20,666 bases of DNA from Heliocybe sulcata (Eukaryota > Basidiomycota > Agaricomycetes > Gloeophyllales > Gloeophyllaceae): the NCBI GenBank assembly GCA_004369045.1, contig ML213518.1, positions 1 to 20,666 of the forward strand. Reading direction: 5' to 3'. Position numbers and translations under genes: made by a program. Of this stretch, positions 7,889-17,501 are shown piece by piece. Positions within the stretch are counted from its first letter, which is position 1; the number at the start of each line of letters is the position of its first letter. The notes beneath the pieces are model-generated. The model saw only the letters and a list, made by a program, of their open reading frames with translations, searched no databases and was not told the origin of the DNA.

Positions 7889-9520
7889 TCACAATTTATA
7901 TCCAGTCAACCCCGGCACCACCCCAAACGCAGGCCCGCCTTTCCCAAACATCTTCCTCAAATCGCCCACCAATGCCTCCGGCGTCTCGTACGCCGCAAAG
8001 TGTCCACCGCGGTCGTGCTCTTCCAGGAACACCACGTTCCCTACCAACGTTCGCATCCACCTATAGTGCAGAACCGCTAAGCGTCAGGATAGAATATTGG
8101 GAACCAGGCCATATGTGGCTTACGATTTGGGGACAGGCCCCATGTCCTTCGGGAAATAAGACACGCCGAGCGGCACATCTTGTATGGGCTTTGAAAGACT
8201 CAGGTCGCCTGCCTTCCTCCCTTCGTAGTATATCCGTATCGAACTAGCGGGACCTGCTCTCGAGAACCAATATATCGACACCCACGTCAACACTACCTCT
8301 CATCAGCCCCTATTCCCTTCTAATCCTCATTCCCAACATTATCAAGTACTCACCTTCGTCGTCTGTCCACGCATACTCATCTGTCCACCGCACCAGCTTC
8401 TCATACACCCACGCCAACAGCCCCGCCGGCGAGTCCGCCAGGAAGTACCCGAGCGTCTGCGGCTGCGTTGCCTGCTCCTCCGCGTACCCGCGTCCGTGGT
8501 CCATGGTCCACTTCGCTTGGTCTAGGCACCGCTGTTCGTAGGCGGAGTAGGGAGAGAAGGGCGTGAACATGTGGAGGAGGAGTTGGAGGAAGAGGATGGG
8601 GTGACGGTGTGGTTTGGGAATGTCGGAGCTGCCGGTGTAGAGGGTGGGGTGAGGGAAGAGGGAAGTAAAGGGCGAGGAGGACATACAAGGGCACGTTGGT
8701 GTGCCATGCTTTGACGTGCTTTGGGCCATACGTCGCAGCCATTCTACGCGTGACCTAATTTTCGCAAGATTAGACGAAGTTCTATGGAGGAACTGAAAGC
8801 AGCCGCACGATGTGCCCCCAGTCCCCGCCTTGCGTTACTGGTCGTGAATGGTATGAAGGACTATTCCCCATGGGTATGCATGATAGGAGCACGCACCATA
8901 TTCATTGTAGCCGAGCGATAGCATCAATTTATGTCCGACCTGAAGCGTCGTGTTACTCTCAAACCACGCATACAAACTGAGAACGCTATATACCTCTGCA
9001 TACTGAGTCAACACGAATCCTTGCTGCTTCACGCCCTCCGAAAATCCATATCCCGGAAGCTCAAGGACGACAACATGGAAGCTCGGGTGATCGGGAGACG
9101 CCTCGATAAGCAAGGGCAGCACCTTCTTGGCCTCGAGAAAGCTCCCAGGCCCTGCCCACGTCAAGTCAACTAGCCACCATGGCAATATTTGCGCAGGAAC
9201 TCACAGCCGTGAACAAATAACAACGGTATAGCACCCTCCTGCCGACTCCTCTGGTGCAAATAATGCACACTCAAGCCCCCAAACCCGCCCACCTCAATAT
9301 CTCGTAAGAAATGCGGCAGCTCATTCAGCTCCGCCTCCTGTTTTCGCCAGTCAAAGCCGTCCTTCCAATACGAAACAAGCCGCTTCATGTCCGCCAAGGG
9401 CACGCCATAGTCCCAGCCCGCGCCATCAAGCTCGTCCGGAAAGCGTACCAAGTCCAGTTTACGCCGGAGCAAGTCTAAGTCGGAGTCGGGGACGTTGATA
9501 CTGAAGGGAGTCTCAGTCAT
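7889..9520 (-). CDS. EH1: microsomal-type epoxide hydrolase (409 aa, 8 exons)
   Basis: This gene is predicted to hydrolyse epoxides to vicinal diols with the alpha/beta-hydrolase mechanism. Exons on the minus strand are 9205-9520, 8994-9151, 8897-8939, 8809-8837, 8687-8754, 8354-8628, 8124-8292 and 7889-8060. All seven introns (53-63 nt) are GT-AG and keep the frame. The N-terminal EHN domain has [15 protein letters not shown] and FDWR. HGWPG (104-108) is formed across intron 1. The nucleophile Asp178 lies in VTQGGDWGH. The likely proton donors are Tyr253 and a Tyr in RIYYE, the charge-relay acid is Asp346 in SYFPKD, and the catalytic His373 is in GGHFAAYE. The start at 9520 ([10 protein letters not shown]) matches the EH3 start. 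There is no signal peptide. It lies between GST and CC1 in the same orientation. The EH2 and EH3 proteins are close paralogues. Its physiological substrate cannot be read from sequence. Confidence 0.93.
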
Positions 9521-9897
9521 GGCAGGCTCAGTCGCAGTCGAGTAGAAGGAAGATGACAGCAGGAAATGTTGGGCGGCTCTCTTAGGTTCTGACAAATGAT
9601 ACGGCCGCTCGCGCAGGTCATCACAGCTGCCCCGTTTCGTCCATATCGGAGAGAACCAGCCAGCTTGCCAAGGATTGATACAAACAGATTCAGAGAGCTA
9701 AGCCACGGCGGTAAGCCTCAAATCAGAGCAGAGGTCATATCTGGTTGAGCTTCACAAACATGCAAGCCACGCTCATAGCAAATGCGGCAACGGCCGAATT
9801 AGTCATGTGATCCACGCGTAGTATACAATAAGAGTCGTGAAAAGACTGATCAGGATATATAACCGAGGAGATTTGTGGCTTTCAAATATTATTCAGG
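9521..9897. other. Spacer upstream of EH1 with a plus-strand TATA box
   Basis: I see no gene and no clear TATA box for EH1 on the minus strand. A plus-strand TATATAA at 9856-9862 lies about 40 nt before the small plus-strand ATG frame at 9898, so the stretch may be a divergent promoter. Confidence 0.4.
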
Positions 9898-10363
9898 ATG
9901 CACAGCTCTGCTTTGCTCTACCTTTTTCTGTGTGCCACACAAGCAATGCTCACGTGATAAGACGCGTCTGTGGCTGAGCGCTGATTGATTGCATAACAGG
10001 CCTAGAAATGGCGTGCTCGGCCTCGGTCATTGGTAAGTTCTCATCCACATTTCCTCTTCTTCGACGCCCCTTATGCCTCCATGACCAGCACTGCGGAATC
10101 CCGTGCAGTCATCAGATGTCGGTTGCGCAAAGTCTCCACGATGGGTCCACTTTCGCTCCCCGGCTGGTCTACTTACTCTCAGCCCCTGTGCTATCGACTC
10201 CGCCTTCCCAATGGCTACCAGTGATCTCGTATTCATTGCTTCTCTTCTCTTCACTCTTGATGCTACATTGCAGTACATTTCTTGCTTCGCCACCGGCGAG
10301 CCTAACATCGCCGTCGCTCCTGTTTCCATGCCCACCTACTCATCCGCATCCAACTCTTCGTAA
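9898..10363 (+). CDS. Possible small secreted-type protein (doubtful, splicing uncertain)
   Basis: A TATA box at 9856-9862 is followed by an ATG at 9898. The first frame reads MHSSALLYLFLCATQAMLT and then a stop; it has the shape of a signal peptide. A weak GTGATA donor sits exactly at the stop, with an acceptor at about 10001. A good GTAAGT donor at 10033 and further acceptors near 10107 and 10273 could link to a final segment ending CFATGEPNIAVAPV...SSASNSS. If so, the gene overlaps the convergent GST gene by about 28 bases at its 3' end. The joining is uncertain, and it could be noncoding. Confidence 0.22.
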
Positions 10364-11323
10364 TGCCTGAACAATCCCATGCCATACTCCTGTCTTCGGT
10401 TGCTCGCCAGATACGCCTTCAGCTTCTCCTCTCCAGCCACCGAGTTCTTCATCTCGAACAGCATCGGATACTTGCCCGACTTTTCAAGCGCAGCCCACCG
10501 GCGAGGGAAGGCGAATTGTATCCCGTCCAACACCTGCAGCATCCAAGGTGAGGCGGCTGTAGGTAGTGGTCGAGCTGGATGACGTACCTGGAAGAGCACT
10601 AAGTCTGCTGTAGTGGTGCTTGATCCGACGAGCCTGTGCGACTTGGCCGGGTTGGAGGATAAGACCTGTTCGAAGTGCTGGAAAAACTTGGGGATGCGAT
10701 TCTTTCGGAAATCCTCTGCACGCCGTATCGCCTCATCTTTCTGATCCTCATCTTATTCCAGGCGCGTATTAGGTGAGATTTCACGTAGGATGCGAGTACT
10801 CACAGTATTGGCTGGTAGCCACAGGATGATGGACCTAACGGAGGTAAGTACTGACGCCTCCATCGTAACGACCGAAAAAAGGTTCTTTACTCACATCGTG
10901 CGCCTCGTTGGACAAATCCAACGCCGTCAACACAAGCTGATTAACCTGCGCCCTCCTAACCTCCCTAACCGCCTCCTCCTCTCCCTCCACATCTCCCACC
11001 AGCCCCAGCTTCGGACCCAAGTACGCCAAGATCGCCGGCGTCTGACTGATGAACACGCTCTGCGTGCCACCCCCGGACACGCTCTGCCCCGCCTGCGTCT
11101 TGGCCCTCTTCGCACTCGCCGGGGCCGGGAACTCAAGCACGGGCGGCGCGAAGTGCGGCGGGTGCCCGACGACGTCTGGGGACATGACGAGCTTGCCGAG
11201 GGTCTTCACGTCCATGTCGTCCGTGTAGGGCTCCCCGGCGGCTTCGAACGCGAGGCGGACGTACTCGCCACGCCCGGGGATGCCAGGCCAGTAGTGGAGT
11301 GTGTAGGTGGGTTTAGTCGACAT
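10336..11323 (-). CDS. Glutathione S-transferase (273 aa, 4 exons)
   Basis: A cytosolic GST, expected to conjugate glutathione to electrophiles. Exons on the minus strand are 10895-11323, 10804-10834, 10588-10751 and 10336-10533; the introns are 60, 52 and 54 nt, all GT-AG and in frame. The thioredoxin-fold N-terminal domain opens with YTLHYWPGIPGRGEYVRLAFE (residues 7-27), as in sigma-like fungal GSTs. The glutathione-binding segment ISQTPAILAYLG (92-103) follows a low-complexity Lys/Gln/Ser/Gly-rich insert (about 69-90). The helical C-terminal domain contains LDLSNEAHD-VHHP, DFRKNRIPKFFQHFE and the family segment TTADLVLFQ-VLDGIQFAFP. The start at 11323 is the first ATG after a TATA box. 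It is the innermost minus-strand gene and is divergent from CC2. Placement next to epoxide hydrolases suggests a shared detoxification theme. I cannot assign the exact class. Confidence 0.92.
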
Positions 11324-11419
11324 GAGTCTGAGGTGTGTGCGTGGTCGCACGAGCAAGCGTGAAGTTTGTATAAGCGTGTGTAGAGCCAGAGTGGCCTGCT
11401 GACTTCGAGCTTGATGGTG

Positions 11420-11427
11420 CTTTTATA
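11420..11427 (-). promoter_or_regulatory. TATA box of GST
   Basis: The minus strand reads CAGTATAAAAGCACC about 100 nt before the GST ATG. It is the best TATA match in the left half, and it makes the ATG at 11323 the first one downstream. Confidence 0.7.
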
Positions 11428-12185
11428 CTGATGATCCAGGACAAATCTGAGGGATGCCGTCGCAGCCGTAGGTCAATCCTTGACGTCATGGTTTTCTTCC
11501 GTGGGTTTCCTGGTCTGGAGGAGAGCACCTCGACCTGGCGACTCAAGAGGACAACTTGTAATAACATACCCGCCACTATCAATGATGACTCTAGGATGCT
11601 TCGACACTTCTATCGACAAGATGCAAAGAGGCTGCCTCGGACGCAGGACGACCGCAAGTAGCGCAAGTCCGCGACCGGGTACTGGAGACACGTGGCTAAC
11701 ATTCGCACGGCTTCCTCGCATCCGAGTCGCCACGCAATAGTTCGAGGCATAACGGAAAAGTCTTCGTCTACGTCTCACTCACTGTGGACTGCTTAACTGT
11801 GTATGACAAGTGTTCCTTGCCGTGGATCGTGGTGGTGGTCAGCGAATGCATCATCCGGGATTTGTCAGTCTGAAGATGAATCAGAGTTGAGCAAGGCTGC
11901 CCCGTGTCGAGGATGGATATCTGTTAACCACTGGCGACCATCCTTGGGGCGGGGAAAGTCTTTCTCAAATACTGATTCTGGAGGAATGCGTGTCTTGGGT
12001 AAGAATCACTCAGCTCCTCGCTCCTCAAGACTGCAGTGCACATCTCCCTCGGACTGACGTTGGTATACGACCTTTCCAGGTGGGCGTGGAACCCAATTCT
12101 CAGTTACTATAGGCTGACCCTGGAGGACTAATGAAGCGACTACTGCTTCAGCTTTTCTGATTCCCGACCGGTCTGGCGGCTGGTA
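11428..12185. other. Divergent intergenic region between GST and CC2, with CRE-like site
   Basis: No gene is supported. The region separates the minus-strand half of the window from the plus-strand half. It contains the bZIP-type palindrome TGACGTCA at 11481-11488, about 55 nt upstream of the GST TATA box. Open frames on both strands here have no recognisable motifs. Confidence 0.45.
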
Positions 12186-12234
12186 GTGGCTGACGGTCAG
12201 CCTTCCTGTCAGCCAGCGGCTCTGAAGGATAAAA
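12186..12234 (+). promoter_or_regulatory. CC2 promoter: GGCTGAC/GTCAGCC boxes and TATA-like box
   Basis: GTGGCTGAC at 12186-12194 runs into a perfect 15-bp palindrome, GGCTGACGGTCAGCC (12188-12202). A further GTCAGCC follows at 12208-12214 and the TATA-like GATAAAA at 12228-12234. The CC2 ATG is about 195 nt downstream, after a pyrimidine-rich leader. The palindrome implies a dimeric binding factor. Confidence 0.55.
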
Positions 12235-12428
12235 TGTCGACTACACCTGGTATCTTCGCTCAGCATCACTGTCTTCCCTTCAGATAGAGTGGACTTACCG
12301 CTCTTACTCGATTGCTTCTGCTACGCTCTACCCTCTTGCGTCTGATACTACTGCTTCTCTCCCATCCTCGACAACTATCTCTTTTGCTTCAGTATCATTT
12401 CCTCGAGCACCCCTTGCAGTCTGGAACG

Positions 12429-13605
12429 ATGTCTTTTATGATTAGTCACCTCAAGTCTCTCTCGTCGAAGGCCAGGCCGGTTGCTCCTCATGCATCTTTT
12501 GTCAGCCGCCTGTTCTGCAAGCAACCCAAGCCTTCTCCCATTCCCTCTATTCATAACATCACCGTGCCATCCACCCACGTCCTTCCTGGCCGCAATCCCT
12601 CCCCGCGCCTTTCCATCCCCATTGACTTCAAACCCCTTGGCTGGGTCGCGCCCGATACCTCCCTCCTCCAGGCTGCGAAGGACCGGCGCCTCACCCGCAT
12701 TAATCGGCGTATCTCTGCGCAGGTGCACGTCAGGAAGCTCGAGGAGGACGTCCTGCTTAGAGATGCGGAGATCTGGAAGATGAGGAAGGTGGAGCGGGTG
12801 TTCAGGAAGGAGGCATATGCGAGGGAGATTGAGCTGGAAGCCAAGAACGAGGAACTGCAGGCTGCGTTGGATACGAAGACGGACGAAGTGTTGATCTTGC
12901 ATGACGTGCTTGAGGAGCAGGAGAAGGAGATTCGTGGCTTATTGGGTGCGATAGAGGTGCAGGAGGGCGAGACTGAGGGGCTCCAGAGTGCGTTGGCTCT
13001 CAAGGAGGAAGATATTCGGCAGTTGGAGGAGATCGTCGAGGCGAAGGGGCGGTCGATCCGCAAACTGAAGAGCTCGCTTGTTGCGAAGGACGAGGATGTT
13101 CGCACTCTCGGTTGTAAGTTGGAGGTGAAGGAGGCTGCCATCGATAACCTCGAGCGGATGCTCTCGAGGGAGTACCAGGGCTTCTTGGAGCTCAGCGTCG
13201 CGCTTCAGGCGAAGGACGATATAATCAAGAGTCTAGAACGGGACGTACTCGTTCAGGCCCAGACGGGGGAGCTGGATAAGAGGCGCGGAAAGCGCGAGCA
13301 ATGGCAGAAGAAATGGATTGACTGGATGAACCGATTCGAACAAGAACGCGCGAAGGCGCACAAGAAGTGGTTGGCCGAACGCCGGGAGCTGACCGCCAAG
13401 AACGATGATTTGACCAACAGGAACAACAGGCTGCTGTATCAGCTTCACTATGTGACTATGGTGCGCTTTAGTCTTCTTGTCAGTATTTCTCACTGCTGAC
13501 GCTTGGCACACCGACTAGGATACGAACCTTGCTCCCGAACACGAGAAAGCCCAGGAAGCAGAACTGGAAGCTCTTCGGGAGTTAGCAGGGATAGACGTTG
13601 ATTGA
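12429..13605 (+). CDS. CC2: coiled-coil paralogue with two-heptad repeats (372 aa)
   Basis: Exon 1 is 12429-13460 and exon 2 is 13519-13605, with a 58-nt phase-0 intron (GTGCGC...GACTAG). The protein opens MSFMISHLKSLSSKARP, then FVSRLFCKQPKPSP (24-37), a Pro-rich linker, and IPIDFKPLGW (63-72), which match CC3 (IPRLFQKKDK and IPRAFKPVNW) and CC1. Residues 110-280 are a long coiled coil. Within it, 150-275 are nine consecutive 14-residue units of the form K(E/D)xxIxxLxxxLxx, for example KEEDIRQLEEIVEA and KDEDVRTLGCKLEV. A second basic helical region (285-340, WQKKWIDWMNRFEQERAKAHKKW) follows. There is no signal peptide, membrane segment or enzyme motif. It is the first plus-strand gene, divergent from GST. 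Its function is unknown; self-association through the coiled coil is expected. Confidence 0.88.
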
Positions 13606-14335
13606 TTCAGGTTTGAGACGAGGCAGATGTACTGCGTTTCTTGTGGCGTATGTTCCCGTATGGATTGCATGTTAGCGATGGTGGACGTGTATCATGTTTC
13701 TTTCTATCTCTGTTTATGTATCGGTATTGGTAAAGGACTACGCTTGTCCTGTAGCATTATTTTCCCTCTTCTATAGAATATCTTGTATCAATATGCTCTC
13801 AGCAGATATAAACTTGCCTCCTGAACGCTTATTTGCTGTTGTAGAACCTCTAATGGTTGTGGCTCTGTTCCGCCACAGACGCGTCGCGCAGGTGACGTCA
13901 CGCGTATTATAGCTTCACGGGATACCGTAGCTCAGAGCTCATATACCTACCGCTGTTTCTCATCAGTATACTCCTGTCGGGTCGAATGCACTATCTCTTC
14001 CACTATACGACTTAGCTCTATTCACTACGCTGAACCTGGAACCATCCCCTCTTTTGCACAGAGTCAGGATATGCACTCTTCGGAGAAAGAACATATATAC
14101 AAGATGCTGCTGCGGCGCCTTGAATGGTTGCAGTCCGTTAAGTCAATTCATATTGCAGCGGCTGACGGGCGTGTCTCGATTTGAATGTGAACTGGCGGCA
14201 GCGCGTCTGGTCAGGACTCAGTTCTGTCATGAACACTATTCCACTGGCATCCCTCTTCGCCCAGATCGTGCTGAATCAAGCCAGCCCTCGCAGTCAAGGC
14301 AAGCTGATCTTGCTGTTGCGTTTCATTTCGATACT
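13606..14335. other. Spacer with CRE palindrome and GGCTGAC box
   Basis: There is no supported gene between CC2 and CC4. It contains the perfect palindrome GTGACGTCAC (13892-13901), a bZIP/CRE-type site, a TATA-like ATATATAC near 14093, and the CC-type promoter core GCGGCTGAC at 14158-14166 in front of CC4. Confidence 0.45.
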
Positions 14336-15118
14336 GATTTTTCGTTTTTTAAGACGCTCAAAGCAGTTCAAGTTAGTAGGGTCAGTTCGGCAAGAAGGAC
14401 CCACTTTTGCATCCCTACGCCTTCGTTAGACGCAACCACGGCTTCTTCCACTACACCATCTCTGATACGACAACTCTCCCACAAGAAGCAGCCCTCGGTA
14501 GTACTCAGCGTCGCTAGCAGTGCGCGAGCCTTCCAAGTCACCACCACGGCCTCGTGCCGGGCCATGGTTCCTGACACTCACAACTCCTGCTCATTATTGG
14601 ACACATGCGATAGTCTCGAACATTCCTCGTCCTTTTTCCCTCCTCTTCCATCCGTCACTTGCGTGCCATCAGCATATCCTGGACCTGTCGTACAACACGA
14701 TGCCTGGTGGCTCACGAAGAACGTGGTGATCGGAGACGGTGATATCTTCGACCAGGTGGGCTCCGAAATCCAGAAACTCAAAGACGCCATAAGCGAGAGC
14801 AAGCGTAGCTGTGAAGAGTGGCGGATGAAGCGACGGGAACTTGTCAACAGACCCGTGGACTACTTCTGCGGCTCTCATGCTACCATCGTAAGTGCTCGTG
14901 CGCTCAAGTGCCCGTCTTCAACAACACCATTACGAGCATTATTGACGCCTCTCTCGTTGGTGCAGGAGACTCGCAGCCGCGAGAGAGGTGCATCTCCGGA
15001 GAGCGAATGCTCCGAAGACTCTAGCACAAATACGGACGTCTCATTCTTGAGCACGTCTACTGCTCTTGCCTCTCCACAGTTAGACTGCTCGGACAAGTGG
15101 GAAGAAAAATCTGTGTAA
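14336..15118 (+). pseudogene. CC4: diverged CC paralogue, start codon apparently lost
   Basis: A long open frame reads FSFFKTLKAVQ, then SLIRQLSHKKQPSVVLSVA, which aligns in order with the CC2 opening (MSFMISHLKSL and FVSRLFCKQPKPS) and with CC1 VSRLLRKKASP. No ATG precedes this part in frame; the first in-frame ATG is at 14564. From there, two exons (14564-14887 and 14966-15118, with a 78-nt GTAAGT...TGCAG intron) would give 158 aa. It contains HDAWWLTKNV, a short helical stretch EIQKLKDAISESKRSCEEWRMKRREL and a Ser-rich acidic tail. A GGCTGAC box lies at 14158-14166. The two-exon shape with a short last exon matches the family, but the long heptad region is missing. It may be a pseudogene, an N-terminally shortened gene, or have an unseen upstream exon supplying the ATG. 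Confidence 0.5.
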
Positions 15119-15680
15119 ACATAGCGCGGCGTAAGTTTCTGGTTGGATATAGCCCATGAACGTTTGCTTATCTCCAGAGCCCTAGTCTAGATGTCACACC
15201 TACGAGTCCATTATATACCATATCGTGTTTCTGTCTTCCCGATTTTTTGTGCATCGTTCCGTCCACAAATAGTCCGTACAAATAACGCATTGACGAAGTG
15301 CGTATAGACCGGTGAACATGCGACAACTTCCCACTTGTCTTCTCCATTGTCGCGTTGACTGTAACTCCGGGGCAATGACCTCGTATGTGTGGCAGAGTTC
15401 CGTAGGACACACAAGATATGCGGGATACACGCTTCCTATCCTTGGCAATTGATTCAACTCAACAATACGTCTCAACATTCAGGAAAGTCTGGACCACCTG
15501 GGCCTGATATAGCTGACGAGTGGATTGCCGCACCGACGATGCTCGCCTACTCGCTCGAAACCCGAGGCGATACCAACGACGTCGTCCGCCGAGCGGCTGA
15601 CCACGACGACTCGGCGGGTTGCGTAGGTTGGTATTGTGACCAGGCATCGGTGGACGATGACCGGCCAGCCAGCCGCAGCT
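15119..15680. other. Spacer between CC4 and CC3
   Basis: No gene is supported. Several open frames occur but share nothing with the families in the window. The last 100 bases become GGC/GCC-rich and lead into the CC3 promoter boxes. Confidence 0.4.
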
Positions 15681-15719
15681 GTCAGCCATGTCAGCCACCC
15701 CGTCACCTCAAGATAAAAG
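15681..15719 (+). promoter_or_regulatory. CC3 promoter: paired GTCAGCC boxes and TATA-like box
   Basis: GTCAGCC (15681-15687) and GTCAGCCAC (15690-15698) are arranged head to tail, followed by GATAAAAG (15712-15719). The CC3 ATG is about 170 nt downstream after a pyrimidine-rich, purine-poor leader. Box sequence and spacing to the TATA-like element resemble CC2 and both window ends. Confidence 0.55.
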
Positions 15720-15890
15720 GACGAACACAGGCAGGATTGAAGTCATCCCATCTTCCCTTCCCTCCTTCATCTCCACTCATCAATACCATCGCTACCACTT
15801 CATTCCACTTATCACTTCCATCACTATCCATTCATCGCCGCTTACGCCCTCGTCCATCATCACCACACTTCGAAGCCACACTTAGCCACG

Positions 15891-16935
15891 ATGCCTTCCC
15901 TTAGCAAGGCGCTGAGGAACCTCAAGCAGAAGCTCACACCCAGCCCACCCAAGCTCTCCGCCATCCCCCGCCTCTTCCAGAAGAAGGACAAATCCGCGCA
16001 AGACCCCGCACCAGTCAGGCGGCTGACAATGGTCGACCTCAACGACAGTCTCGCCCCCCCTCCCACTCCCGAATTCAGCTCGTCGTCAGCCTCCGGAAAT
16101 ACCTCATATTACTCTCTCGCTGCGGCTGCCAGCTTCTCTCCTCCCGACCTCGACGCTCCACTACCCCCTCTCGAGCGCGCTCCCATCCCCCGCGCGTTCA
16201 AGCCGGTTAACTGGTCGCCCGAGCAGTACGCCAGGCCGCAGCAGAAGGAGACAAAGGCCGCGGAGCCTCTGCCACGGGAGCTGGCGGCGAGGAAGGTGGG
16301 CAAGGTACGCGTCCCCGGGAACCGCAGGACGCTACGAGTCAGTCAGCTTGGAAAGGCGCGGAAAGCACTTGGGGAGAAGAATGTTGAGGTTGTACGGATG
16401 GGAGGGAAGATTGAGAAGCTGGTGGAAAGCCTTGAGGAGAAGCAGAGGGAGGTTGACGAGGCGCGCAGGGCCCTCGGGGTGAGGAACAGTGAGTTTACCC
16501 TTATGAAGCTCGGCATGGGCGGCAGAGTGAGGGAATTGGAGACGACGCTGGCGGGGAAGGTTAGAGAGCTGGAGGGGGAGATCGAGGACAAGCAGCAGGA
16601 GATGGAGCGTAGACTGGAGGAGAAGCAGAAGGAGGTGGACGAGGCGAATGCTCAGATGAGCTGGTTGAACATTCGGGTACGCGTCGCTGAGAAGATGGTG
16701 GTTCAGAAGGACACGGAGATCGATGAGCTGAAGGCTACTATTGCTGAAATGAAGCAGATAGAGGAGGAGCCTGAGGTCTCGATGGTGCGTGCTCCTTCAT
16801 CCGTGGCCCGCCTATGCATTTGCTGATACATTTTACTCGCAGGATGGTCCAGACTGCCAGAGGGACGCGTCGCCCGACCGGACTTTGACCCGCAAGAACG
16901 TCAAGTGCATTCTCGGGAAGCTGGCGGACGCTTAA
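15891..16935 (+). CDS. CC3: coiled-coil paralogue family protein (328 aa)
   Basis: Exon 1 is 15891-16784 and exon 2 is 16843-16935, with a 58-nt phase-0 intron (GTGCGT...CTCGCAG) that falls directly after a Met codon and before an Asp codon, exactly as in CC2. The protein opens MPSLSKALRNLKQKL (compare CC1 MPSLKIALKNLQSKV), then AIPRLFQKKDKS (24-35), a Pro/Ser/Ala-rich linker (55-100), IPRAFKPVNW (99-108), and a coiled coil from about 155 to 292. Two stretches, EEKQREVDEARRAL (182-195) and EEKQKEVDEANAQM (243-256), look like an internal duplication. The C-terminus is short and basic. No catalytic motif or signal peptide is seen. It occupies the mirror position of CC1, before AC2 and EH3. Confidence 0.88.
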
Positions 16936-17501
16936 AGGAAGTATGAGTTGACAATTGACGGACGAGGTTATCGGTGGTGCGAGGGAAGACGGACTGACCG
17001 ATCGGAAGACGCACCATTGAACGTATCCTCGACATATTGTAGCATATCGCTTCCATGGACCGGATTTTGTTTAGGGTTTTATGAGGCATAGGGCACTGGA
17101 TTGGCACAGAGTATCGGACGTCTCTTGGATCGTATCAGTAGCAAGGTTCGAGTGTATGCATGTCTCATGTATCGAGTATCTCTCTGTATTGTGGTTTGGT
17201 TATGCATGGATTGTAGGACTGCGCTTGTCCAGTGGAACGTCTTGGTGCCTGTTCGTTGAAGAAATGAGGGGTGCATGTTATACACGATATTGAGCGAACT
17301 GTGTGCCAGGTGCGGGCTATTGAGTGGGTTTGCGTTACATGCAACGCCAAATCCGAGACATCCTCGAAGTTGTCCGCTGGTGGCTGGGGCGTACAAATGC
17401 CTTCAGCGCATTCCCTCGCCGGTCGTCTTGGCACGTACCAGCCTCCGCCCCTTCCACAACGCTGAGCTCGCTTCTGGCTATCCGCCCCTCTTCAAAGGCG
17501 C
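16936..17501. other. Spacer between CC3 and AC2
   Basis: No gene is supported. Frames on both strands lack motifs, and I find no copy of the module array that occupies the equivalent place on the left (4590-5465). Confidence 0.4.

Noticed and set aside
10790-11362. 190-codon plus-strand frame
   Set aside because: It is antisense to GST exon 1 and crosses GST introns; there is no motif.
12375-13141. Two long minus-strand frames (175 and 196 codons)
   Set aside because: They lie antisense to CC2, and their Ser- or Leu-rich composition is what antisense coiled-coil DNA gives.
15389-15904. 171-codon plus-strand frame upstream of CC3
   Set aside because: It runs through the CC3 promoter boxes and leader and overlaps the CC3 start in another frame.
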